Positions 1 to 7,002 of a DNA stretch of 64,000 bases are shown one piece after another. The position numbers and the translations under genes are program-made. Numbering within the stretch: the first letter of the stretch is position 1; each line of letters begins with the position of its first letter. This DNA is from Cytophagaceae bacterium UBA7467 (GTDB lineage: Bacteria; Bacteroidota; Bacteroidia; Cytophagales; Spirosomataceae), in contig DLPD01000018.1 of the NCBI GenBank assembly GCA_002479785.1, positions 128,358-192,357 of the forward strand, given 5' to 3'. The notes under the pieces were generated by a model. It did no database searches. It worked only from the letters and a program-made list of their open reading frames with translations, and was not told the DNA's origin.

Positions 1-198
1 GAATCTGCTTTTGCAGAAAGAGGCATCTCAGAAGTATGGATCCCGGCTCTTCAGAAGATGGGTATCTTAACTTTAGAAGCATTAGCCGCTGCAAACCCGA
101 ATAAAGTATTTAATGACTTAGGTGGTATGCGCAAGAAATTAAAAATAGATGCGGCAATGCCGACGAAAGAAGAAGTGATTGCTTGGATTCAAGGATGA
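1..198 (+). CDS. C-terminal end of a protein, probably lysyl-tRNA synthetase (partial)
   Basis: The frame is open from the first base and ends in TGA at 196-198, so only the last 65 residues are present. The visible part is a small helical domain resembling helix-hairpin-helix tails, with the stretch LQKMGILTLEALAAANPNK. From memory, Bacteroidota LysS proteins carry a C-terminal extension of about 60 residues of this kind (PALQK... KVF/KLHxDL.G..KK.K......PT..EV..W). That is the basis of the call; no catalytic motif is in the window. A terminator follows directly. It could instead be another protein with the same tail. Confidence 0.45.
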   Translation, partial: ESAFAERGISEVWIPALQKMGILTLEALAAANPNKVFNDLGGMRKKLKIDAAMPTKEEVIAWIQG

Positions 199-217
199 TC
201 ACTTCCCTCCTATGCAT

Positions 218-249
218 AAAAAAAGCCTTCCGTGAAGAAGGCTTTTTTT
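218..249 (+). terminator. Rho-independent terminator after the partial gene
   Basis: The stem GCCTTC (225-230) / GAAGGC (237-242) is flanked by an A-run on the left and seven T on the right, which extend the pairing. It lies 19 bases past the stop of the partial gene. The cold-shock gene converges from the other side, so it may act in both directions. Confidence 0.8.
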
Positions 250-350
250 ATTTCTCTTTAACTAGAGATCAATGTTGCAATTTTTGTAGGTAAACCTAAA
301 TATATATTGTAAAATACTGATTTGCTCTAATCAAAAAAACGAAAGAAAAA

Positions 351-545
351 TTAGATTTTCTTTACGTTGATAGCGTTTGCGCCACGCTTTCCGTCAGTAA
401 CTTCATAAGATACTGAATCATTTTCGCGGATAGTAACACCTGAAAGGCCAGTTACGTGTACGAAAATGTCTTCACCTGTTTGGTCGTCAACGATGAATCC
501 GAAACCTTTCGTCTCGTTGAAAAATTTTACTTTACCAGTTTGCAT
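351..545 (-). CDS. Cold-shock domain protein (CspA family), 64 aa
   Basis: A single cold-shock domain that binds single-stranded RNA/DNA and acts as an RNA chaperone in the cytoplasm. Both RNA-binding motifs are visible: RNP1 KGFGFI near residues 13-18 and RNP2 DIFVHV near 26-31. The start chosen is the ATG at 545, giving MQTGKVKFFN, the usual family start and a normal length of 64. A longer frame to 593 adds 16 unrelated residues and is rejected. The gene is monocistronic. A promoter candidate lies about 55 bases upstream, so the leader would be roughly 45-50 nt, short compared with the long cold-inducible leader of E. coli cspA. Confidence 0.93.
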   Translation of the reverse strand: MQTGKVKFFNETKGFGFIVDDQTGEDIFVHVTGLSGVTIRENDSVSYEVTDGKRGANAINVKKI

Positions 546-598
546 AAAAAAAATGTTAAAAATATTAATGCCATCCAGACGAAAATCTTTCAAGCTCT

Positions 599-628
599 CA
601 AATGTAGAAAGAAAACAATTGCATGCAA
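599..628 (-). promoter_or_regulatory. Bacteroidota-type promoter for the cold-shock gene
   Basis: Reading the minus strand, the -7 box TACATTTG (599-606, CAAATGTA on plus) matches TAnnTTTG. A TTG (626-628, CAA on plus) lies 19 bases upstream as the -33 box. The predicted RNA start is near 592-595. This is a motif match only. Confidence 0.5.
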
Positions 629-729
629 GACTTTTTAAATAAATATTCCATTATTTTAAAATATATTTATATTATTTTTATAAATTATATAACTATTTTA
701 ATTAAGATTCATTTGCATTTATTTTTGAC

Positions 730-737
730 TAAATTTG
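730..737 (+). promoter_or_regulatory. -7 promoter box for the PspC-domain gene
   Basis: TAAATTTG matches TAnnTTTG and lies 19 bases before the ATG at 757. No well-spaced -33 TTTG is present (one at 712-715 is only 14 bases away). The rest of the 546-756 gap is very AT-rich and shows no other structure. Confidence 0.4.
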
Positions 738-756
738 TCTGTTCAATCACTAACCT

Positions 757-978
757 ATGGAAAAGCTTAAATTTTTTGTTGAGAATCAGGCATTTGGCGT
801 TTGTACTCGCTTAGGAGAGAAGTTAAATATTTCCACAAGCAGCATTCGATTGTACTTTATCTACACCTCGTTTATCACGATGGGATCCCCGGTAATTATT
901 TATTTGATTTTAGCCTTTTGGATGAATATCCGTCGCTATTTACGTCAACGAAATAACCCAAGTGTTTGGGATATCTAA
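757..978 (+). CDS. PspC-domain small membrane protein
   Basis: A 73-residue protein matching the PspC domain: the stretch GVCTRLGEKLNISTSSIRL followed by one long hydrophobic segment (about residues 31-56, ending LILAFWM) and a basic tail. PspC proteins are inner-membrane components linked to envelope-stress responses. In Bacteroidota, stand-alone PspC proteins of this size are common, without the pspA operon, and their exact partner is not evident here. The stop overlaps the stop of the convergent glycosyltransferase gene by four bases. Confidence 0.8.
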   Translation: MEKLKFFVENQAFGVCTRLGEKLNISTSSIRLYFIYTSFITMGSPVIIYLILAFWMNIRRYLRQRNNPSVWDI

Positions 979-1967
979 AATTTGATTTGATCGAATTTCT
1001 TTTTGCCTCGAAGGAAATAGTCTATTAAAATGTTTCCGGTATAACTATTGATCCAGTTTTTCTGAATTGTGGACGCCTTGGGTTCGAAGAATAGGTAGTG
1101 GTAAAACCCAAAGTGGGCCTTCAATAGGGCAAGAAATGAGCCTAACTTTCCTTCAGTTAAAAATTTAATTCCCGCTATTCCATCCAAAATCAGGCGAATG
1201 AACAGTGTGGAGAAGCGTTTAGAAGGCTCGAGGTTTTTATGGAGTAAAATTAAGTTATTACGGAAATTCAGGTAGGTTTTGAATGGGTTCTCTTTATTCA
1301 ACGTCCCGCCGCCCACGTGCAATACTTCACTTTCAGCTACTGCAGCAATGGCATATCCGGCTCTTTGCATTCTCCAGCACAAGTCGATTTCTTCCATGTG
1401 CGCAAATAAATAGGCATCTAACCCACCTACTTGGTGAAAAATTTCTGAGCGAACCATTAAACAAGCACCAGTGGCCCAGTTTACAAGGGAAGTTGTAAAT
1501 TGTCCTTCGTTTTTTTCAAGCGTATCGAATAGGCGCCCTCTGCAGAAAGGGTATCCGTAGGCATCCCAAAATCCTCCCGCGGCTCCTGCGTACTCAAAAT
1601 AATCCGGTTTTTGATAGTCGAGTAGAAAGGGTTGTGCCGCAGCAACCTTAGGATTCGCTTCGAAATAGGCCACTAAAGGTGTTAACCAATTCTTGCGTGG
1701 CGCAATATCAGAATTCATGAGGACGAAATAGTCCGCTTTTATTTGGCTTAATGCATAATTGTAGCCGCCCGCATAGCCGAGATTTTCAGCCCAAGATAGG
1801 ACAGAAACACTAGGAAAATCAGAAGCTAATAAGGCCAAAGAGTCGTCTGAAGAGCCATTATCTGCTACATAGATTGTCGCATCTGGAGTATTCTCTAAGA
1901 CGATAGGCAAGAATTCAGCTAAGAATTTTCTACCATTGTAATTCAAAATAACGACTGCGACTGACAT
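975..1967 (-). CDS. Family 2 glycosyltransferase
   Basis: A GT-A fold inverting glycosyltransferase of the rhamnosyl/galactofuranosyl-like GT2 type (330 aa). Visible are the N-terminal VVILNYNG, the nucleotide-sugar site VADNGSSDDS, the metal-binding region VLMNSDIAP, the acceptor region GGFWDAYGYP and EEIDLCWR near residue 205. A basic, partly hydrophobic C-terminal tail suggests membrane association. It probably adds a sugar to a surface polysaccharide or lipid; the substrate is unknown. The start is the ATG at 1967 (MSVAVVILNYNG); the longer frame to 2084 would overlap the divergent permease. A -7 box ends only four bases before the ATG. Confidence 0.88.
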   Translation of the reverse strand: MSVAVVILNYNGRKFLAEFLPIVLENTPDATIYVADNGSSDDSLALLASDFPSVSVLSWAENLGYAGGYNYALSQIKADYFVLMNSDIAPRKNWLTPLVAYFEANPKVAAAQPFLLDYQKPDYFEYAGAAGGFWDAYGYPFCRGRLFDTLEKNEGQFTTSLVNWATGACLMVRSEIFHQVGGLDAYLFAHMEEIDLCWRMQRAGYAIAAVAESEVLHVGGGTLNKENPFKTYLNFRNNLILLHKNLEPSKRFSTLFIRLILDGIAGIKFLTEGKLGSFLALLKAHFGFYHYLFFEPKASTIQKNWINSYTGNILIDYFLRGKKKFDQIKF

Positions 1968-1971
1968 GCCA

Positions 1972-1979
1972 CAAAGGTA
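1972..1979 (-). promoter_or_regulatory. -7 box directly before the glycosyltransferase ATG
   Basis: Minus-strand TACCTTTG matches TAnnTTTG, and four bases separate it from the ATG at 1967. Transcription would therefore begin at or near the start codon (leaderless). No -33 box at the usual spacing is visible. Confidence 0.4.
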
Positions 1980-2018
1980 ATCGAAATCAATCAAATTAGA
2001 ATTTCTTTCAGAAAGATG

Positions 2019-2026
2019 TATTTTTG
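2019..2026 (+). promoter_or_regulatory. -7 promoter box for the amino-acid permease
   Basis: TATTTTTG, a full TAnnTTTG match, lies 26 bases before the permease ATG at 2053. No -33 TTG stands at the usual distance. Confidence 0.4.
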
Positions 2027-2052
2027 TCACTTCATTAACAATCCAAAACCGT

Positions 2053-3777
2053 ATGTGGTCAAGTTTTTTTCGCAAGAAATCCATCGATAAAATTATTTCG
2101 GATCAATTAGAGATTGAAAGCATGGAGGGTAACTCGATGGATCGAAATCTGGGAGTGCGCGATTTGACCTTCATGGGTGTGGCAGCTATCATAGGCGCCA
2201 GTATTTTCTCCGCTATTGGTCAAGCTTCAGCTAATGGCGGACCTGCTGTTTCTTTGTTATTCGTGTTCACGGCGATGGCTTGTATGTTTACAGCCTTTTG
2301 TTATGCCCGTTTTGCAGCCACAGTACCCATTTCAGGTAGTGCTTATACCTATGCTTACACCAGTTTAGGAGAGATAGTGGCTTGGATTTTGGGATGGAAT
2401 TTACTATTAGAATATGCCATTTCGAACGTAGCAGTAGCTATTTCGTGGTCAAAATACTTTGTTGATCTAGTGGAAGGTTTAGGAGTTCACGTGCCTGAAT
2501 ACATGACCATGGATTATTTGTCTGCCAAAAGAGCTTTTGTCGAAACCTCTTCCGCTATAGCCAATGGTGAAAAATTTGAGTCCTTATCTGTAAATTTACG
2601 TGAAGGTTTTACGGCCTATCAATCGGCTCCTACCATTTTTGGATGGCATTTTGTGGCTAATATTCCGGCACTTCTGATTACAGTTGCCATTACGTATTTA
2701 GTATACATCGGAATTAAAGAGTCAAAAAATACGAACAATATCCTCGTGATATTGAAGCTTTTGGTCATTTTGATCGTGGTAGGAGTGGGCGCATTTTACG
2801 TGCAAGTAGAGAACTGGACTCCGTTTGCGCCTAATGGAATTTCAGGGGTTTTGAAAAGTGTAGCGGCCGTTTGTTTTGCTTATATCGGATTTGATTCTAT
2901 TTCTACTACCGCAGAAGAGTGTAAGAACCCGCAGCGGGATATTCCCAAAGCAATGATGTATGCTTTGATCATTTGTACCGTATTATACGTATTAGTAACC
3001 TTGGTTTTAACGGGAATTGTACCTTCCGGAAATTTAGCAGGGATTGAGGATCCTTTGGCCTATATGTTCATGCAAGTAGGCCTAAACGGAGTGGCAGGTA
3101 TCGTAGCAGCAAGTGCCGTAATTGCCTTAACTTCCGCGCTTTTAGTCTATCAATTAGGGCAGCCACGCATCTGGATGACCATGTCTCGCGATGGTTTATT
3201 ACCCAAAGCCTTCTCCCGCATTCACCCCAAATACCGTACACCTTCGTTCTCTACGATCATGACGGGCGTATTAGTAGGTGTTCCAGCCTTGTTTGCTAAC
3301 CTTGAAGAGGTGATTAATTTAAGCAGTATTGGAACCCTTTTCGCCTTTGTGTTAGTTTGCGGTGGTGTTTTAGTGTTAGATTTAGACCCAGAAAACCAAA
3401 AGAAATCCAAGTTCAAAATCCCCTACATTAACTCAAGTTACTATGTGGGTGTTTCATTGATAGTAGTGCTTGGACTAATTGCCTATTCAGGCGTAAATTT
3501 GAGTGAATGGTTACAAGGCTTGTATTCCGGTGAATCAAAAGTAGATCACTTTATTATGCTTGGATTCTTTTTCATTTGGGCAATAATCGCTTTTTTTAGT
3601 GTGACGAGGAAATTGTCCTTAATTCCGGTGTTAGGATTATTAGTAAACCTGTATCTGATGACTCAAATGGGTTCTACGAACTGGGAGCGCTTTATGTACT
3701 GGTGTTTGGCGGGGTTGTTGATTTATGTTGGGTATAGCTATCGTAAGTCGAAGTTGAATGTAAAGCATTTGAATTAA
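2053..3777 (+). CDS. APC-family amino-acid permease (cationic amino acid transporter type)
   Basis: A 574-residue inner-membrane transporter of the amino acid-polyamine-organocation family. The first helix carries the family signature FMGVAAIIGASIFSAIG (substrate-binding glycine-rich kink), and AYIGFDSISTTAEECKNPQRD is typical of the CAT/YfnA subgroup. About 12-14 hydrophobic segments can be read, with a larger loop around residues 150-200. It probably imports amino acids by proton symport; the specificity cannot be told. The gene stands alone, divergent from the glycosyltransferase and convergent with the YugP operon. Its TAA at 3775-3777 touches a heptad-repeat element. Confidence 0.9.
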   Translation: MWSSFFRKKSIDKIISDQLEIESMEGNSMDRNLGVRDLTFMGVAAIIGASIFSAIGQASANGGPAVSLLFVFTAMACMFTAFCYARFAATVPISGSAYTYAYTSLGEIVAWILGWNLLLEYAISNVAVAISWSKYFVDLVEGLGVHVPEYMTMDYLSAKRAFVETSSAIANGEKFESLSVNLREGFTAYQSAPTIFGWHFVANIPALLITVAITYLVYIGIKESKNTNNILVILKLLVILIVVGVGAFYVQVENWTPFAPNGISGVLKSVAAVCFAYIGFDSISTTAEECKNPQRDIPKAMMYALIICTVLYVLVTLVLTGIVPSGNLAGIEDPLAYMFMQVGLNGVAGIVAASAVIALTSALLVYQLGQPRIWMTMSRDGLLPKAFSRIHPKYRTPSFSTIMTGVLVGVPALFANLEEVINLSSIGTLFAFVLVCGGVLVLDLDPENQKKSKFKIPYINSSYYVGVSLIVVLGLIAYSGVNLSEWLQGLYSGESKVDHFIMLGFFFIWAIIAFFSVTRKLSLIPVLGLLVNLYLMTQMGSTNWERFMYWCLAGLLIYVGYSYRKSKLNVKHLN

Positions 3778-3887
3778 AGCATAGAGCACAAAGAATAAAG
3801 CATAAAGATGGATGTTGCTTCGCAACGATTTATGAAATGTATATTTATTCAAACTTTATTCTTTGTGCTTTATTCTTTATGCTTTAA
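3776..3887. repeat. Heptad inverted-repeat element, copy A (no gene inside)
   Basis: The left arm (3776-3807) is a run of seven-base units of the type AAAGCAT / AAAGAAT / GAGCAC. The right arm (3854-3887) is the reverse complement of the same kind of units. Aligned without gaps, 28 of 34 positions agree. Between the arms sits a small hairpin, GTTGC-TTC-GCAAC (3814-3826). The element fills the gap between two convergent genes and begins at the permease stop codon. It could act as a bidirectional terminator and/or be a small non-autonomous relative of the gene-bearing element at 50273-50809. Confidence 0.7.
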
Positions 3888-3892
3888 GAAGT

Positions 3893-3935
3893 GACTAAAA
3901 AATGGCGAATGATTTTCATTCGCCATTTTTTAGTC
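3893..3935. terminator. Perfect 20-bp palindromic bidirectional terminator
   Basis: The left arm is 3893-3912, the loop TTT 3913-3915 and the right arm 3916-3935, a perfect 20-base-pair stem with A6 and T6 tracts inside the arms. The structure can terminate in both directions. The TAA stop of the YugP gene (3930-3932 on minus) lies inside the stem. Confidence 0.85.
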
Positions 3936-4610
3936 ATTTCGTCTCCCATTCAACAAATTCAAATAATAAAGCAACTGCGCTAACATGCCCAGCGCGGCTA
4001 CAACATAGGTCATTGCTGCCCACCAAAGTGCATCCTTAGATAAGGCAAATTCTGCTGGAGTAACGATTCCCTTTTCCTTGATCCAATTCAAGGCCCTATT
4101 GGAAGCATCGAATTCAACCGGTAGTGTTACGAAGCTAAATAAAGTGGCCATAGCAAATAAAGCAACCCCTAACGCTAACAAGGTGCTATTCCCGGTTGAA
4201 TACAGAATCATCATCCCAATCATCAATAAGATGGGCATGAATCCATTGGCAATGCTTAACATGGGAACCATGGCGCTACGGAATTGTAAGAAAGCATAGG
4301 CTCTGGCGTGTTGTACTGCATGGCCACATTCATGGGCTGCTACTGCCGCCGCTGCTGCATTGCGACCGTAATACACATCATTACTTAAGTTTACAGTCCT
4401 ATCAGCCGGATTATAATGGTCCGTTAATTGACCCTCTACTGAAATAATGCGGACATCTGAGATGCCATGGTCAGCGAGCATTTGCTGAGCAATTTCCTGG
4501 CCAGACAAATTACTTTGTAAAGGGGTTTGGGAATAGGTTTTGAACTTAGATTTTAGTCGCCATGAAATAAGCATACCTGCGACTCCGAAAATAATGGCAA
4601 TGAAATACAT
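3930..4610 (-). CDS. YugP-family membrane zinc metallopeptidase
   Basis: A 226-residue membrane protein of the Zn_peptidase_2 (YugP) family. An N-terminal hydrophobic helix (residues 2-18) is followed by a cytoplasmic-like region with the zinc motif HECGHAVQH near residue 93, then three hydrophobic segments. The family is a predicted membrane-bound protease; its substrates are not known to me. The gene is last in a three-gene run, five bases after rfaE2. Its stop codon lies in a strong palindromic terminator. Confidence 0.88.
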   Translation of the reverse strand: MYFIAIIFGVAGMLISWRLKSKFKTYSQTPLQSNLSGQEIAQQMLADHGISDVRIISVEGQLTDHYNPADRTVNLSNDVYYGRNAAAAAVAAHECGHAVQHARAYAFLQFRSAMVPMLSIANGFMPILLMIGMMILYSTGNSTLLALGVALFAMATLFSFVTLPVEFDASNRALNWIKEKGIVTPAEFALSKDALWWAAMTYVVAALGMLAQLLYYLNLLNGRRND

Positions 4611-4615
4611 GGTTA

Positions 4616-5101
4616 TTATTGTTTAAGTTTTTGAATGATTTTAGTCGTGGAATAATCTGGCACTAGGGCGATGGTTTTTACTTCCCCGCCGGCTGCTATC
4701 ACTTCTTTGGCCCCTACAATCGTCTCAATCGTATAATCGTCCCCTTTTACCAGGACGTCTGGACTGAGGGATTGTATCAGTTCTAGAGGGGTTGACTCTC
4801 CAAAAATGATGACCATCGAAACAAAACCCAAGGCTGCAATCAATCGAGCTCTAGCATATTCCGAATTCACCGGTCTTTCAGCCCCTTTCTCTAAGGTGCG
4901 AACCGAAGCATCTGAGTTAACAGCCACAATCAGTTTAGTGCCAAATTCGCTCGATTTTTCTAAGTAATCCACATGGCCTAAATGCAGAATATCGAAGCAG
5001 CCGTTTGTGAAAACGACTCTCTCTCCGTTCGCTTTCCATTGTTTGCGAAGTTCTATTCCTTGGGTCAATGTGACAATTTTATGTTCAGTTCTGTTCGACA
5101 C
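4616..5101 (-). CDS. rfaE2: Heptose-1-phosphate adenylyltransferase (RfaE domain II)
   Basis: A 161-residue stand-alone nucleotidyltransferase of the cytidylyltransferase-like fold. The N-terminal TNGCFDILHLGHVDYL carries the HxGH active-site motif, and the C-terminal YSTTKIIQKL matches the ISTT-type nucleotide motif. The family transfers AMP to D-glycero-beta-D-manno-heptose 1-phosphate to make ADP-heptose for lipopolysaccharide core. It is separate from any kinase domain, as in other Bacteroidota. It overlaps the upstream YbhN-like gene by 17 bases, so the two are co-transcribed. Confidence 0.9.
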   Translation of the reverse strand: MSNRTEHKIVTLTQGIELRKQWKANGERVVFTNGCFDILHLGHVDYLEKSSEFGTKLIVAVNSDASVRTLEKGAERPVNSEYARARLIAALGFVSMVIIFGESTPLELIQSLSPDVLVKGDDYTIETIVGAKEVIAAGGEVKTIALVPDYSTTKIIQKLKQ

Positions 5102-6068
5102 GTGAGCTAATTTTGGGTAAAAATAAGGTTAAAATAAAACTAAATCCACCCAATAACAACAGAGTAATCATTTGAGTTCCGTGAAAAAAGGTAGCCAGCA
5201 TAAAGCCATCTTTGTAGGATAAGGAGTAAAATACAAAAGCAGACGCGACCAAGCTGTGATAAGCCCCAATTCCCCCTTGGGTGGGTGTGGCCATTCCAAA
5301 AGTTCCCATCACTAAAACAGTTAATGCTGCATTCATGCCTAGGTTTTCGCTGATGGGAAAGGCGAGAAACAAGGTAAAAGTGCTCAAATAATAGCATAAC
5401 CAAATGCCCACACTATAAGCGATGAATTTACCAGGTTGAGCTAAGTGACGAATACTTCCAATTCCAGCGACCCATCCGAGGATCATTTTTCCTACTTTCG
5501 ATTCTGCGCCTATGGTTTGGAGTAAATCCTTAAACTTCCATAAAACCCCTAAACCGATTAAGCCCAGTATGGAGGCTGCGATTATGAAGGCTCCTGAAGG
5601 TAAATGGAGGGTAGGGAAAAGGCTATTTTGCAAGGGTTCCCACTCCACAAGAAATGTTATTCCCACGAGCGTAATGAGGCTCAATAAATCCACGATTCTT
5701 TCCGTGATTACCGTGCCAAAAGATTCTTCAAAGGGGATTTCTGCTGTTTTTTGCAAAGACCCGCATCGAGAAACTTCACCCAAACGGGGTACTAAAAAAT
5801 TGGCAAAATAGCCGATTAATACGGCAGAAAAAGTACGCACCGTTCCTGGTTGATAGTTTAAAGCACTTAAAAGTTGCTCCCATCGTAAAGCACGAAGAAG
5901 ATGAGATAGGAAAGCAATCACCACGGAGACAGTTACCCAATTATAGTCAGCTTGATGGAATGTGGTCAGGATGTCATTCCAGTGCAGTTGGCTTTTTGAA
6001 AAAGCCCAATACAATAGGCCTGCTGCCAATAAACTGGATATAAGGTATTTTAGAATTGATTTTAGCAT
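5085..6068 (-). CDS. Lysylphosphatidylglycerol-synthase TM-region family membrane protein (YbhN/UPF0104-like)
   Basis: A 327-residue polytopic membrane protein with about eight hydrophobic segments. It has the family-typical NFLVPRLGEVSRC near residue 91 and GTFGMATPTQGGIGAYHSL near residue 253, matching the flippase-like membrane domain of MprF/AglD/YbhN. It lacks the cytosolic transferase domain, so it is not a lysyl-PG synthase. It is probably a lipid or lipid-linked precursor transporter, supported by the overlap with rfaE2. First gene of the minus-strand operon. Confidence 0.82.
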   Translation of the reverse strand: MLKSILKYLISSLLAAGLLYWAFSKSQLHWNDILTTFHQADYNWVTVSVVIAFLSHLLRALRWEQLLSALNYQPGTVRTFSAVLIGYFANFLVPRLGEVSRCGSLQKTAEIPFEESFGTVITERIVDLLSLITLVGITFLVEWEPLQNSLFPTLHLPSGAFIIAASILGLIGLGVLWKFKDLLQTIGAESKVGKMILGWVAGIGSIRHLAQPGKFIAYSVGIWLCYYLSTFTLFLAFPISENLGMNAALTVLVMGTFGMATPTQGGIGAYHSLVASAFVFYSLSYKDGFMLATFFHGTQMITLLLLGGFSFILTLFLPKISSRVEQN

Positions 6069-6142
6069 TTGGTTCTTAAATCAAAAGGCAAATTAAAGAC
6101 CTTTCATTGTATAATGATGGTGATAATCCGATTATTTTTTTG

Positions 6143-6150
6143 TATTTTTG
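6143..6150 (+). promoter_or_regulatory. -7 promoter box for the GT5-like gene
   Basis: TATTTTTG, a full TAnnTTTG match, lies 42 bases before the ATG at 6193. No good -33 box at 19-21 bases. Confidence 0.4.
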
Positions 6151-6192
6151 TAATGTTTTTTGGGGTAATTTGCCCCTAGTAATCAATTTAGA

Positions 6193-7002
6193 ATGGCCAA
6201 ATTACGTATTCTTTACGTTTCAAGTGAGGTAGATCCTTTTCAAAACACGTCTAAAATTGCTGATTTCGTACGCGCTCTTCCTACTGCTATGCAGGAGAGA
6301 GGGATGGAAATTAGAATTTTAGTACCCCGATTCGGTTCGATCAATGAGCGTAAAAACCGATTGCACGAAGTGGTTCGTCTTTCAGGTATTACCATTCCAA
6401 TGGGTGAGGAGGAAAAGCCTTTGACCATTAAAGTAGCCAGTATTCCGGCCGCAAAATTACAAGTATACTTCATCGATAACGAAGATTATTACCAACGTAA
6501 ATATGTGTTGACTGACAAGGAAGGCGCATTTTATCCTGATAATCATGAACGTGCTATTTTCTTCTGCAAAGGAGCTTTAGAGACAGTTGTGAAATTAGGT
6601 TGGGCCCCAGATATCATTCACTGTAATGATTGGATGTCTAGTTTAGTGCCTTTGTACATCTCCACGCATTACCAAAATCACCCGATCTATAAGGATTCGA
6701 AAACTATTTTCTCTCCACACAATTCTGCTTTTGATTTTACGTTTGAATCAGACGATTTGATCGAAAAAGTGAAAATTGGAGATTTAGACGATGCACATTT
6801 AGGTAGCTTAGCAGGTGGAAATTACGAAGCATTTATTAAGATAGGTGCGGAGTATGCAGACAAAATAGTTTCTTTAGTAAATGCGGATAATAGCCGTATT
6901 CAACCGATTATTGATGAATATCAACATAAAACCTCTCAAAACATTGCCGATAATGACCTCGATTTCTTCGAAAAAATGTACTTGGAAATGTCCGGCAATT
7001 AA
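6193..7002 (+). CDS. Glycogen/starch synthase N-terminal-domain protein (GT5-like half protein)
   Basis: 269 residues that match only the first Rossmann domain of GT5 glycogen synthases. It has LRILYVSSEVDPF at the start, the ADP-glucose region altered (K-S/T-GGL replaced by NTSKIAD), DIIHCNDWMSSLVPLYI near residue 142 and TIFSPHNSAFDF near 175. The C-terminal GT-B domain that binds the nucleotide sugar is absent, and the next gene is a lipoprotein, so this is not a frameshift. Similar half proteins are widespread in Bacteroidota, often beside a DUF4270 lipoprotein. Catalysis alone seems unlikely; the role is unknown. Confidence 0.8.
   Translation: MAKLRILYVSSEVDPFQNTSKIADFVRALPTAMQERGMEIRILVPRFGSINERKNRLHEVVRLSGITIPMGEEEKPLTIKVASIPAAKLQVYFIDNEDYYQRKYVLTDKEGAFYPDNHERAIFFCKGALETVVKLGWAPDIIHCNDWMSSLVPLYISTHYQNHPIYKDSKTIFSPHNSAFDFTFESDDLIEKVKIGDLDDAHLGSLAGGNYEAFIKIGAEYADKIVSLVNADNSRIQPIIDEYQHKTSQNIADNDLDFFEKMYLEMSGN

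Noticed and set aside
546..593. N-terminal extension of the cold-shock protein
   Set aside because: The extra 16 residues are not conserved in Csp proteins, and MQTGKVKFFN is the standard start.
623..814. 63-residue plus-strand frame in the cold-shock/PspC gap
   Set aside because: Ile/Tyr/Leu-rich translation of AT-rich spacer with no family resemblance; it overlaps the PspC gene start and the minus-strand promoter.
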